Source: Epsilonproteobacteria bacterium UBA6211 (GTDB taxonomy: Bacteria > Campylobacterota > Campylobacteria > Campylobacterales > Arcobacteraceae). From it: a DNA stretch of 64,000 nt. The stretch spans positions 22,847 through 86,846 of the forward strand of contig DISL01000037.1 in NCBI GenBank assembly GCA_002421845.1, in the 5' to 3' direction. This document shows positions 49,692 through 56,930 of the stretch, piece after piece; the first letter of the stretch is position 1; each line of letters begins with the position of its first letter. The notes below the pieces were generated by a model. That model was not told the DNA's origin and did no database searches. It was given only the letters and a program-made list of their open reading frames with translations. Position numbers and translations under genes: made by a program.

Positions 49692-50093
49692 TTATGAACA
49701 AGGTGTATCTGTCATATGAAAACAGCTATCATCCATTACGTTTTTGATTTTTTTGTCTATTTGCGTAGTAAGAGCATCTTCATCTTTTTCGCCTGTTCTT
49801 ATTCTCTCCACACCGCCTACGTTTAGCCACCAGATTTTACCTGCACCGTGTCCTAAATCTTGACAATTTGATCTAATACATTCCATAGCGGTTTCTCTTA
49901 TTTTTGCATTTGAAACTACTATTTCTACTTTTACTTTAGGATAAAAATCTGCTTTTTGCCCATGTTCGCTAAATCCGATATTACCCATACCGTACACATC
50001 AACTATAGTGATACCCTCTATGTGTTTTTTTCTCAAATCTTCCACCACGTTTTGAAGATTTTCTTTGTTAAATACAGCTACTACTAAAAACAT
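49692..50093 (-). CDS. PII-like nitrogen regulatory protein, divergent
   Basis: 133 residues of the GlnB fold: N-L-Q-N-V-V-E-D-L-R-K … ITIVDVYGMGN, YPKVKVEIVVSNAKIRETAMECI, HGAGKIWWLNV and VERIRTGEKDEDAL (the nucleotide-binding C-loop). The T-loop is shorter than in GlnB/GlnK and lacks the uridylylated Tyr. The tail (CFHMTDTPC) is extended with Cys. In the nif operon between nifF and nifW, it likely senses ATP/ADP or 2-oxoglutarate and regulates nitrogenase or NifA. Hairpin H4 is in its leader. Confidence 0.82.
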   Translation of the reverse strand: MFLVVAVFNKENLQNVVEDLRKKHIEGITIVDVYGMGNIGFSEHGQKADFYPKVKVEIVVSNAKIRETAMECIRSNCQDLGHGAGKIWWLNVGGVERIRTGEKDEDALTTQIDKKIKNVMDDSCFHMTDTPCS

Positions 50094-50105
50094 TTTTGAC
50101 TCCTT

Positions 50106-50183
50106 AATTCGTAAGTTGTTAGTCGTAATTCGTAAGTTGCAAGAAGATAAAACTACTTACGATTCACGATTTACGATTCACGG
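50106..50183. repeat. Heptamer hairpin repeat, copy H4
   Basis: AATTCGTAAGTTGTTAGTCG (then TAATTCGTAAGTTG) faces ACTTACGATTCACGATTTAC (then GATTCACG). Tandem 7-base units again, in the leader of the PII gene and abutting the nifF stop. Confidence 0.75.
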
Positions 50184-50699
50184 TTATATCTCTTTTTTAA
50201 GACTCTCAATCCAACTCTCAACCCTATCACTTGTTTTGTTGCTTTCGTTATGCTCATCTATAGCTAGACCGCACAATTTACCGTCTATCAATGCCAACGA
50301 ACTCTCAAAATCATACTCACTAGCATCTACAAACCCAATAGCCTTGGCACCCTTTGCGGTAAATGATTTATAAAGTTTCCCTAAGGCACTACAGAAATGC
50401 TCACCGTGTTTCTTGGCATCTCCTGCACCGAAAAACGCCACTTTCTTACCGCTTAAATCCATATCGCTTTCATCAAGTTCAAGAAGTATATCTACCCATC
50501 CGTACTGAACATCACCTTGACCCCATGTAGAACTTCCCAAAAATAAAACATCATATTGTTCAAATTGTTCCAGTTCGTCAAAATCCTCTTCTATATTTAT
50601 AGCGTCACTATCATCTATATCAAAAGCCTCTTGTAAAGCGTCTGCTACTATTTTCGTAGTTCCACCGCATGTTCCGTAAAATATTCCGATATTTGCCAT
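50184..50699 (-). CDS. nifF: Nif-type flavodoxin
   Basis: 171 residues. FMN phosphate loop G-I-F-Y-G-T-C-G-G-T-T-K (T/S-x-T-G-x-T type with Cys), the 50s loop S-S-T-W-G-Q-G-D and the 90s loop G-A-G-D-A-K-K-H. The ~20-residue insertion makes it a long-chain flavodoxin like NifF, which passes electrons to the Fe protein. Three bases downstream of the DUF269 gene. Confidence 0.92.
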   Translation of the reverse strand: MANIGIFYGTCGGTTKIVADALQEAFDIDDSDAINIEEDFDELEQFEQYDVLFLGSSTWGQGDVQYGWVDILLELDESDMDLSGKKVAFFGAGDAKKHGEHFCSALGKLYKSFTAKGAKAIGFVDASEYDFESSLALIDGKLCGLAIDEHNESNKTSDRVESWIESLKKEI

Positions 50700-50702
50700 A
50701 TT

Positions 50703-51134
50703 TTATCCTTTGTATGAATTATAAATTTTTATTCCGTCACTCAAAAACTTCTCACCTGCTAGTTGTAAGTCTTCTAACGTTCTATATCCAAATCTATGGG
50801 CATCTTTGAAGAACTTGTCCACAACCACTATTTTGTCGGCTATGACTACGGCTCTACCAAATCCTTCGTGACTCATTTCCATTACTACATTACACATTAC
50901 ACCGGTTACTTTTTCAAAAGCAAGTGCAAGAGCTTGAAAAATAAGTCTTATATCTTTTGTCTGAACATCGTCAATATCAGCTATGATTGGGATATTTTTC
51001 AAATCTTCTTTGGTTTTTATGTATTTCATAGTCAAAAGCTCATCATCACTTTTGTTTTCCCACGACCCAAATTGATCCAAAGCCCTTATCTGACCGACCA
51101 ATGTTTTTCTGAATAACTCTTGTAAATTTTCCAT
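50703..51134 (-). CDS. NifX-associated protein (DUF269)
   Basis: 143 residues: FRKTLVGQIRALDQFGSWENKSDDELLTMKYIKTKED and KIVVVDKFFKDAHRFGYRTLEDLQLAGEKFLSDGI are hallmarks of the DUF269 family that always accompanies nifX. All helical. Function unknown, thought to assist cofactor assembly or transfer. The first base of its ATG is the last base of the nifX stop, so it is tightly coupled. Confidence 0.92.
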   Translation of the reverse strand: MENLQELFRKTLVGQIRALDQFGSWENKSDDELLTMKYIKTKEDLKNIPIIADIDDVQTKDIRLIFQALALAFEKVTGVMCNVVMEMSHEGFGRAVVIADKIVVVDKFFKDAHRFGYRTLEDLQLAGEKFLSDGIKIYNSYKG

Positions 51135-51547
51135 TACATACCCTTTGCAGATACTATTTTTTTGATAAACGGAGGAGGGTTAGACCCAAGCATAGACGAT
51201 AGTTTGTTTACCTCTTGCTCTATGGAAACCACCTCTTTATATTTGATAGGAAAAATCTTATTGTTTATCACTTTAGCCGCAGCTATCGGACCTATATCAA
51301 GGAAATAAACTATATCTATCCCTTTGAGTGCATTTATGATATTTGCTGTTTTATCACCATCTTTGTCTTTTTCTTCTTTTGTATGAATTATCCCGCTCAT
51401 TTGATTATCATCTTTGGATACGTCATATACGGCAAACTTTTGACATGAGCCGAAATGTGCATCGATATTTTGCATATCGTTTGTTGCAAAAGCTACTTTT
51501 AGACCGTTTATCTCTTTGTTCGTAGATATTTTTATATTTGTATTCAT
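51134..51547 (-). CDS. nifX: NifX
   Basis: 137 residues: GLKVAFATNDMQNIDAHFGSCQKFAVYDV has the A-H-F-G cofactor site, IDIVYFLDIGPIAAAKVIN the second loop, and LGSNPPPFIKKI the tail shared with 23861-24229. It holds NifB-co/VK-cluster during NifEN maturation. It overlaps the nifN stop by four bases (ATGA) and is directly followed by DUF269, the classical nifN-X order. Confidence 0.93.
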   Translation of the reverse strand: MNTNIKISTNKEINGLKVAFATNDMQNIDAHFGSCQKFAVYDVSKDDNQMSGIIHTKEEKDKDGDKTANIINALKGIDIVYFLDIGPIAAAKVINNKIFPIKYKEVVSIEQEVNKLSSMLGSNPPPFIKKIVSAKGM

Positions 51548-52818
51548 AGATGTTCCTTGTGATGGTTTACGGTATTTGCCACTTCAAACAAAAAATAGCA
51601 ACTCCCCTCATATAACAAATCATTTTTAAGGGCATTTCCTACATCTTCATAGTTTGGATAACCTCTTAAAACCAATCCTTTACTATACTTTCTTGCAATT
51701 TGTATTCCGTGGAAGTTTGTAATCAAAATTTCATACTCATTTTGGTAACTTTCTAAATCATAAAAGTCACCTACAACAACTTCCAAAGCTTTTATTTTGT
51801 CGTTTAGAGGTGATTTCTCACTTACTATTGCTATACTCACTACTCCACCGGCTTCACTAAGAAGTTCACAGACACTATGTACCTCGTCATTTTGTCCAAC
51901 AACTGAAAACTTGGAGCTACCTATGGCAAAGTGCGTATCAAGTAAGGCATCTTGAAGCCTTTTTCTCCATCTTATGACTTTTGGATGTACGGAAGTCAAA
52001 CCTCTTTTTTCCATTACTATTTTATAAAACGCATCACTATTTATAAGTCCGTTAAGGGAATCAAAATGTACAAGTGAGCTATTTGGATTTATCTCTTTGA
52101 TGAAAGTTTCTCCGCACTCTTTGACGCTAAATCCTACCGTGATGACCAAAGAACTATTGCCCAACTCTTTTATATCTTGATAATCTATCCCACCGCTTGT
52201 AAGAGTTGATGGTTTTTCATCCAAATGACCGTCGAGAGAAAGGCTAATATCCGGCAAAGCAAAAGGTAAATACCCAAATAGTTCTAGTTGTTCTTTGATT
52301 TTTTCAACCTCTATGGGTTTTAGATTTGCATTTGGTATGATAAGAGCTTTGTTTGCATCTATTTGTGTGGTTTTTGTTATGAGTTGTTTTATGATAGCCG
52401 ATACCGCTTTTGAGTATCCACTTTCAAATCCACCCTCAAAATCAGGTGTATTTACCCAGACTATAGGTTGTTCTTCTCTTATTAGTTCACTCACCGCTCG
52501 TATATCATCCCCTTTTGTTTCCGTGAGTCCAGTGGTATGAAGTCCTATTATATCAGGTGTTACTTTTGCAGTGATGTTTTTTAGACTCTCTAGCACTCCC
52601 CAATGTCCACCGTCTATGACTGCCGTTATGTCATTTACTGCCGTAGTTTGCATAGCTATCGGGTCGTTAAAATGTCTTGTAAAAAATACCTTAGTAAAAC
52701 TAGCACATCCCAAAGCCCCGTGCATCAAAGGCATACATCTATTAAGCCCCAAAAATGCAAGAGTAGCCCCCATAGGTTGGGATAGTTTGGTCGGATTTAT
52801 TTGAAGTGGTTTTTGCAT
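51544..52818 (-). CDS. nifN: NifN, FeMo-cofactor scaffold subunit
   Basis: 424 residues of the nitrogenase beta-like family: the N-terminus K-L-S-Q-P-M-G-A-T-L-A-F-L-G-L-N-R-C-M-P-L-M-H-G-A-L-G-C-A-S-F is diagnostic for NifN, followed by VIDGGHWGVLESLKNI and IIGLHTTGLTETKGDD. Partner of NifE (33436-34782). First gene of the longest nif operon here, behind a sigma-54 promoter. AGAGG precedes the ATG. Confidence 0.95.
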   Translation of the reverse strand: MQKPLQINPTKLSQPMGATLAFLGLNRCMPLMHGALGCASFTKVFFTRHFNDPIAMQTTAVNDITAVIDGGHWGVLESLKNITAKVTPDIIGLHTTGLTETKGDDIRAVSELIREEQPIVWVNTPDFEGGFESGYSKAVSAIIKQLITKTTQIDANKALIIPNANLKPIEVEKIKEQLELFGYLPFALPDISLSLDGHLDEKPSTLTSGGIDYQDIKELGNSSLVITVGFSVKECGETFIKEINPNSSLVHFDSLNGLINSDAFYKIVMEKRGLTSVHPKVIRWRKRLQDALLDTHFAIGSSKFSVVGQNDEVHSVCELLSEAGGVVSIAIVSEKSPLNDKIKALEVVVGDFYDLESYQNEYEILITNFHGIQIARKYSKGLVLRGYPNYEDVGNALKNDLLYEGSCYFLFEVANTVNHHKEHL

Positions 52819-52852
52819 ATCGCTAACCTCTGTTTTTATGTAGAAAGGTTCA

Positions 52853-52869
52853 TTGCAATTAGTATTCCA
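52853..52869 (-). promoter_or_regulatory. Candidate sigma-54 promoter for the nifN operon
   Basis: Minus strand TGGAATACTAATTGCA: GG at 52868-52867 and GC at 52856-52855, ten bases apart, T at -26, TTGCA at -12; 35 bases before nifN. A strong match. Its -24 element is part of the left TTCCACGGA repeat. Confidence 0.7.
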
Positions 52870-52873
52870 CGGA
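52865..52873 (+). repeat. 9-bp direct repeat, left copy
   Basis: TTCCACGGA, repeated at 53500-53508. The pair bounds the MazF-type gene and its flanks (about 630 bases), like a target-site duplication. Each copy holds the GG of a sigma-54 promoter pointing away from the insert. Confidence 0.65.
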
Positions 52874-53021
52874 TTTGCTAAATTAACAGTAATCTTACAA
52901 AATATATGAAATTATTTAATGAATAGATTAATATTAATTGTGTTAAAATAAATAAATAAAATCTATACTTATTAATATTTCAAATAAGTTGAATCAAAAT
53001 TCTATAAGGTAATATTATCAA

Positions 53022-53462
53022 ATGAAGCAATATGATGAATGGAATGAAATCAAAAAACAAACTCAACAAATAAATTCTAATCTATGTATAAAAGCAAGGG
53101 AAATTTATTGGACTAGAATAGGTATTAATATAGGAAATGAAGAATATGGAAAAGGAAGTGATTTTGTCCGACCCGTGATTATTATAAGACAACTTACTCA
53201 TGATTTATTTATAGGTGTTCCGACTACCACAACTATCAAAAGTAATAATGATTATTTTCACAATATAAGCTATCGTGAAAAAATAAACCATACTGTAGTT
53301 CAGAGTTCAGCTATGATATTACAGCAAAAGGTATTTAGTAAAAAGAGGCTTTTAAGTAAAATAGGAACCGTTAATAAAGAAGAATTTAAAGTTATAGTAT
53401 TAAAATTGAAGAATCTGATTGACCCCACCGAAGTGGTGGGTCTGCCCGAAGGCGAATTGTAA
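53022..53462 (+). CDS. PemK/MazF-type protein without visible antitoxin
   Basis: 146 residues: IYWTRIGINIGNEEYGKGSDFVRPVIIIRQL (start of the MazF barrel, with F-x-R-P-V-x-I), IGVPTTTTIK, QSSAMILQQKVFSKKRLLSKIGTVNKEEFK — the R-L-x-x-x-I-G-x-x motif is typical. MazF toxins cut mRNA at short sites. The preceding frame shows no antitoxin, so it may be inactive or use a distant partner. The last codons form a GC-rich hairpin (GACCCCAC … GTGGTGGGTC). It lies in a segment bounded by the 9-bp repeats. Confidence 0.75.
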   Translation: MKQYDEWNEIKKQTQQINSNLCIKAREIYWTRIGINIGNEEYGKGSDFVRPVIIIRQLTHDLFIGVPTTTTIKSNNDYFHNISYREKINHTVVQSSAMILQQKVFSKKRLLSKIGTVNKEEFKVIVLKLKNLIDPTEVVGLPEGEL

Positions 53463-53499
53463 AAGCATTGTATCATATAATTAATAAAAATTCAAGAGT

Positions 53500-53508
53500 T
53501 TCCACGGA
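53500..53508 (+). repeat. 9-bp direct repeat, right copy
   Basis: TTCCACGGA, identical to 52865-52873; see that entry. Confidence 0.65.
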
Positions 53509-53520
53509 ATACCTTTTGCA
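53505..53520 (+). promoter_or_regulatory. Candidate sigma-54 promoter for the membrane/AKR/FAD operon
   Basis: CGGAATACCTTTTGCA: GG at 53506-53507, GC at 53518-53519, ten bases apart, TTGCA at -12; 35 bases before the 31-aa frame. With the insert removed it would be back-to-back with the nifN promoter, sharing TTCCACGGA. Confidence 0.65.
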
Positions 53521-53554
53521 TACACTTCTTTAAATATATACAAAGGAGTGTACG

Positions 53555-53650
53555 ATGGACGTATGGTATTCAATAGGACTTGCAGTTGCAGGATATTTGG
53601 TTTTATTTGTTGCTTTAGCCGTTCACTCTGAAAAAACAAGTGCGGAGTAG
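53555..53650 (+). CDS. Tiny nif-linked membrane protein (31 aa)
   Basis: ATG behind AAAGGAGTGTACG. The product starts MDVWYSIGLAVAGYLVLFVA and ends LAVHSEKTSAE: a single membrane helix with a short polar tail. It is first behind a sigma-54 promoter and three bases before the aldo/keto reductase gene (GTG start), so it belongs to the nif regulon. Too short for homology; it could be a membrane anchor for the two oxidoreductases that follow. Confidence 0.65.
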   Translation: MDVWYSIGLAVAGYLVLFVALAVHSEKTSAE

Positions 53651-53653
53651 GGT

Positions 53654-54772
53654 GTGATAAAAGGTTATGCTACCATTGAGGGTACTTTGGAGTATGCAAA
53701 AAGCTTTTTGGATAAAAAAGAATTTTTTGTAGAACATGAAAACAAAGTATTCTCAAAACTAGGTCTTGGAACATTCAACAAAGAGCCTTACAAAGAAGAA
53801 AACTACCTTTTTAATTATATAGACGCAGTCCAAACGGCACTAAAAAACGGTATCAACTTCATAGATACGGCTATCAATTATCGCTACCAACAAAGTGAAA
53901 AAGAGATAGGGTATATACTAGGTGAGATGATAGAAAACGGCGAGATAAAAAGAGAAAATTTTATCATAGCATCAAAGGGTGGTTTTATACCTCTAGAATA
54001 TCCATTTCCTGACAATCCTTACCACTGGATAAGGGATAATATGATATTGCCTAATCTTTGTAGTGATAGTGATATAGAGCTTGATCAGCATTGTATTAGC
54101 GAAAACTTTTTGGAATACTCACTAAACAAAAGCTTAGAAAATCTAGGATTAGAAACTATAGATATATATTTCTTGCACAACCCTGAAGTCCAACTCGGCT
54201 CAAAAACAAAAGAAGAGTTACTAGAATCTATCAAAAAAGCTTTTATAGTGTTTGAAAAAGCAGTAAATGACGGCAAAATAAAAAGTTACGGAGTGGCTAC
54301 TTGGAACGGTTTTATAAATGACAAAGGTTTTATTGAGTATTTGAGTCTTGGTGATATTTATGATGTAGCTTTTAGTGTGGCAGGGGATAAACATCATTTC
54401 AAATATATTCAAGTGCCGTTTAATCTAGCAAAAACCCATATATACACTATGCCTACGCAAACTTATCAAGGGGTGGATTATACCGTTGTAGAACTTGCTT
54501 ATAAGCTAGGGCTTGGTGTGATAAGCTCATCATCGCTATTACAGATGAATTTATTTAAAAAATCATTCAACGCAAATGTAGGATATATTTTGGATAAGGA
54601 TATGGAGTTATCAAGCGATATACAGTTAGCGTTGCAGTTTGTTCGCTCAACGCCAAATATCATATCATCACTATTTGCTAGTAAAAACCCTGAACATATA
54701 TTGCACAATCTTGAAATATCAAAAATCAAATCAACTCCTAAAAAGCTGTATGATTTGATGTATAGGGTTTAA
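53654..54772 (+). CDS. Aldo/keto reductase family protein, nif-linked
   Basis: 372 residues, GTG start with GGAG seven bases upstream. TIM-barrel AKR signatures: F-S-K-L-G-L-G-T-F, NGINFIDTAINYRYQQSEKEIG (catalytic Asp and Tyr), K-x-G-G loop (ASKGGF), IDIYFLHNPE (the usual H-x-P) and YGVATW. Longer than typical AKRs owing to a ~60-residue insertion after the catalytic loop. It reduces or oxidises a carbonyl with NAD(P)H. One base from the FAD gene; the sigma-54 promoter ties it to nitrogen fixation. Substrate unknown. Confidence 0.82.
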   Translation: MIKGYATIEGTLEYAKSFLDKKEFFVEHENKVFSKLGLGTFNKEPYKEENYLFNYIDAVQTALKNGINFIDTAINYRYQQSEKEIGYILGEMIENGEIKRENFIIASKGGFIPLEYPFPDNPYHWIRDNMILPNLCSDSDIELDQHCISENFLEYSLNKSLENLGLETIDIYFLHNPEVQLGSKTKEELLESIKKAFIVFEKAVNDGKIKSYGVATWNGFINDKGFIEYLSLGDIYDVAFSVAGDKHHFKYIQVPFNLAKTHIYTMPTQTYQGVDYTVVELAYKLGLGVISSSSLLQMNLFKKSFNANVGYILDKDMELSSDIQLALQFVRSTPNIISSLFASKNPEHILHNLEISKIKSTPKKLYDLMYRV

Positions 54773-54773
54773 T

Positions 54774-56426
54774 ATGATATATGATGTTATAGTAGTAGGA
54801 AGCGGAATAGCAGGGCTAATGTCAGCAATAGAAGCCAAAAAAAACGGTGCAAAAGTAGCAATAGTCACCAAAAACAACCCTCTTAAATCCAACTCTTTTA
54901 TGGCAAGTGGCGGTATAAATGCCGTATTGAATACAAATCAAGCAGATATATTCTCTCATGTACAAGACACTATCAAAGGCTCAAAGGGCTTAAGCGATAC
55001 AAAAACCGTAGAGTATATGTGTGAAAATGCACGAAGAATCATATATAAGCTCAAAAGTTACGGTGTAGAGTTTGATAGTGAAAATGATGATACTCTTATG
55101 CAAAGACCTTTTGGCGGAGGAAGTATAAAAAGAACTTGTTTTGTTGGTGATAAAACAGGTAGTGCTATTATTTCAGCCCTTTTAAAAGAAGCTAGACATC
55201 TAGGTATTGAGTTTTTGACAAATAACTTTGCCCTTAGAATCATCACACATCAAAATCAAGTTTCTGCACTTGCGGTATTACGCAAAAGTGATAGCAACGT
55301 AGTTCTTTATCCCACAAAAGCCATTATACTAGCAGGTGGTGGATATGCAGGAATTTATAAAGGACACACTACAAATTCCCCTGATTGCACGGGTGATACT
55401 ATAGCATTGGCACTCAAAGCAGGACTTAGGGTAGTAGATATGGAGTTTGTTCAGTTTCACCCTACCGGCTTTGAAAAAAGCGGTTATTTGGTAAGTGAAG
55501 CAGCAAGAGGCGAGGGTGGTTATCTTGTCAATAGCGACGGTGAAAGATTTGTAGATGAACTTGCTACTAGGGACGTTGTAGCAGTAGAGATATACAAACA
55601 AATCAAAAACAAACAAAGGGTTTTTATAGACCTTCGACACTTAAGCAGTGAACAAATAGAACAAAGACTCCCAAGTCTATACAAATCAGCTCATATCCAA
55701 GCAGGAATAGATATAAAAACAGAGCTTTTACCTATCAAACCTGTTGCTCACTATACTATGGGAGGGATTGAGTCAAATATGGTAGATACGTCTATAGTCG
55801 GACTTTTTGTATGCGGTGAAAACAGTGCAAATCTTATCCACGGAGCAAATCGTTTAGGTGGTAACTCGTTGCTTGAAGGGGCTGTATTTGGTGAATTAGC
55901 AGGAGTAAAAGCATCTATGATGGCAAAAAAAACAGATTTACTACCTATTGACTACAACCAAGTTATACCTGATATTAGGATGATAGATAGACTTTTTGAG
56001 GGTGAAAGTAGTAAAAACTTCAATGCTTTGCGTACAAGTTTGGGAAATGTGATGTTTGATAAGGTGGGCATTATACGAAATTATCAGAGTTTATATGAAG
56101 CTCTTGATTATGTCAAATACTTAAGCACTCAAGCCGGACAACTTTTTGTAATAGACAAATCAAAGTCAAACAATGTAGAAGTTACGGCTATTTTGGAGCT
56201 TAGAAATGCTTTGATTGTTGCAGAATCAGTTATCTTAAGTGCTATAAAAAGAGAAGAGTCAAGAGGTAGCCACCAAAGAGAGGATTTCAAAGATAGCGAC
56301 AAAAAATTCAACAAACACATCTCAATAAGGCTTATTGACGGCAAATTACTCAAAGAAGAGTATAAAATCAATAGCCTATTTTATAATTTATTGGAAAAGC
56401 TTAGAAATTTGATTATCAATAAGTAG
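54774..56426 (+). CDS. FAD oxidoreductase (fumarate reductase/L-aspartate oxidase-like), nif-linked
   Basis: 550 residues. N-terminal dinucleotide fold V-I-V-V-G-S-G-I-A-G-L-M-S-A, S-F-M-A-S-G-G-I-N-A-V loop, ILAGGGYAGIY, M-E-F-V-Q-F-H-P-T-G, the R-G-E-G-G capping-domain loop and H-Y-T-M-G-G-I near 330; then NLIHGANRLGGNSLLEGAVFG. These are the SdhA/FrdA/NadB flavoprotein hallmarks including the active-site Arg/His. It follows the aldo/keto reductase and may move electrons from an organic acid toward quinone or ferredoxin during fixation; this is inference. NadB proper is less likely given the operon. Confidence 0.83.
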   Translation: MIYDVIVVGSGIAGLMSAIEAKKNGAKVAIVTKNNPLKSNSFMASGGINAVLNTNQADIFSHVQDTIKGSKGLSDTKTVEYMCENARRIIYKLKSYGVEFDSENDDTLMQRPFGGGSIKRTCFVGDKTGSAIISALLKEARHLGIEFLTNNFALRIITHQNQVSALAVLRKSDSNVVLYPTKAIILAGGGYAGIYKGHTTNSPDCTGDTIALALKAGLRVVDMEFVQFHPTGFEKSGYLVSEAARGEGGYLVNSDGERFVDELATRDVVAVEIYKQIKNKQRVFIDLRHLSSEQIEQRLPSLYKSAHIQAGIDIKTELLPIKPVAHYTMGGIESNMVDTSIVGLFVCGENSANLIHGANRLGGNSLLEGAVFGELAGVKASMMAKKTDLLPIDYNQVIPDIRMIDRLFEGESSKNFNALRTSLGNVMFDKVGIIRNYQSLYEALDYVKYLSTQAGQLFVIDKSKSNNVEVTAILELRNALIVAESVILSAIKREESRGSHQREDFKDSDKKFNKHISIRLIDGKLLKEEYKINSLFYNLLEKLRNLIINK

Positions 56427-56442
56427 TGGCATAGAAATTGCA
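56427..56442 (+). promoter_or_regulatory. Candidate sigma-54 promoter upstream of nifT
   Basis: TGGCATAGAAATTGCA: the closest match to consensus in the window (TGGCAY-N5-TTGCA); GG at 56428-56429, GC at 56440-56441. It lies right after the FAD gene stop and 282 bases before nifT, with the MITE-like element in between. Confidence 0.75.
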
Positions 56443-56474
56443 TTGGAAGATGAATACAACAATAAAGGACTAAA

Positions 56475-56718
56475 GTCCTCTAAAATAGGAAAACTTTAAA
56501 AAAGTAGTTTTAGAACTGTCCTAAGACAAGGCGGAAAATCGCAGGAATACATCGTATTTCAAGATTTGACAACGCCGTATTAGGGTAGTTATAAGACTAT
56601 ATATCAGCACTATTGCTTCGTTAGAATTTCTCGCTTTACGATGTAAAGCTTCTAAATTCTGTCTTGCACTAGCACTAATCTATAGCCTCTTTATTAGAGT
56701 TTTATTATTTTGGAGGAC
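56475..56718. mobile_element. MITE-like element, copy 2 (upstream of nifT)
   Basis: 244 bases, reverse complement of 49110-49355, with terminal inverted repeats GTCCTCTAAAATAGGAAAAC … GTTTTATTATTTTGGAGGAC. It separates the sigma-54 promoter from nifT, and its right end GGAGGAC is the only ribosome site for nifT. Confidence 0.8.
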
Positions 56719-56723
56719 TAATT

Positions 56724-56930
56724 ATGGCAAAAGTAATGTTAAGGGAAAATGAGGGTAAAATATACTTTTACGTGGCAAAAAAAGATATGGAAGAGATAAT
56801 AGACTCTATAGAGTTCAGCAGTGATGAGAACTGGGGCGGTGAAGTAGAACTAAGCAACGGTGAAACATGGTGGATAGAGCCGGGTCCTAAGAATCTTCCG
56901 AAAGAGGCAGTTTGCAAAAAACTATCATAA
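56724..56930 (+). CDS. nifT: NifT/FixU
   Basis: 68 residues: MAKVMLRENEGKIYFYVAKKDMEEIIDSIEF and WGGEVELSNGETWWIEPGPKNLPKEAVCKKL match NifT/FixU closely (V-M-L-R … Y-V-x-K-K-D-L-E-E … W-G-G-x-V-x-L-x-x-G-x-x-W). Role in nitrogenase maturation is unclear even in model species. GGAGG eight bases upstream comes from the MITE-like element's terminal repeat. It overlaps the GNAT gene by 19 bases. Confidence 0.93.
   Translation: MAKVMLRENEGKIYFYVAKKDMEEIIDSIEFSSDENWGGEVELSNGETWWIEPGPKNLPKEAVCKKLS

Noticed and set aside
54774..56426. L-aspartate oxidase (nadB) as a firm name
   Set aside because: Family motifs fit NadB, SdhA and FrdA alike; operon context with an aldo/keto reductase and sigma-54 promoter gives no support for NAD synthesis, so only the wider family is claimed.
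56464..56482. GGACTAAAGTCC palindrome as an operator
   Set aside because: Overlaps the MITE-like terminal repeat and its flank; best explained by the element's insertion.
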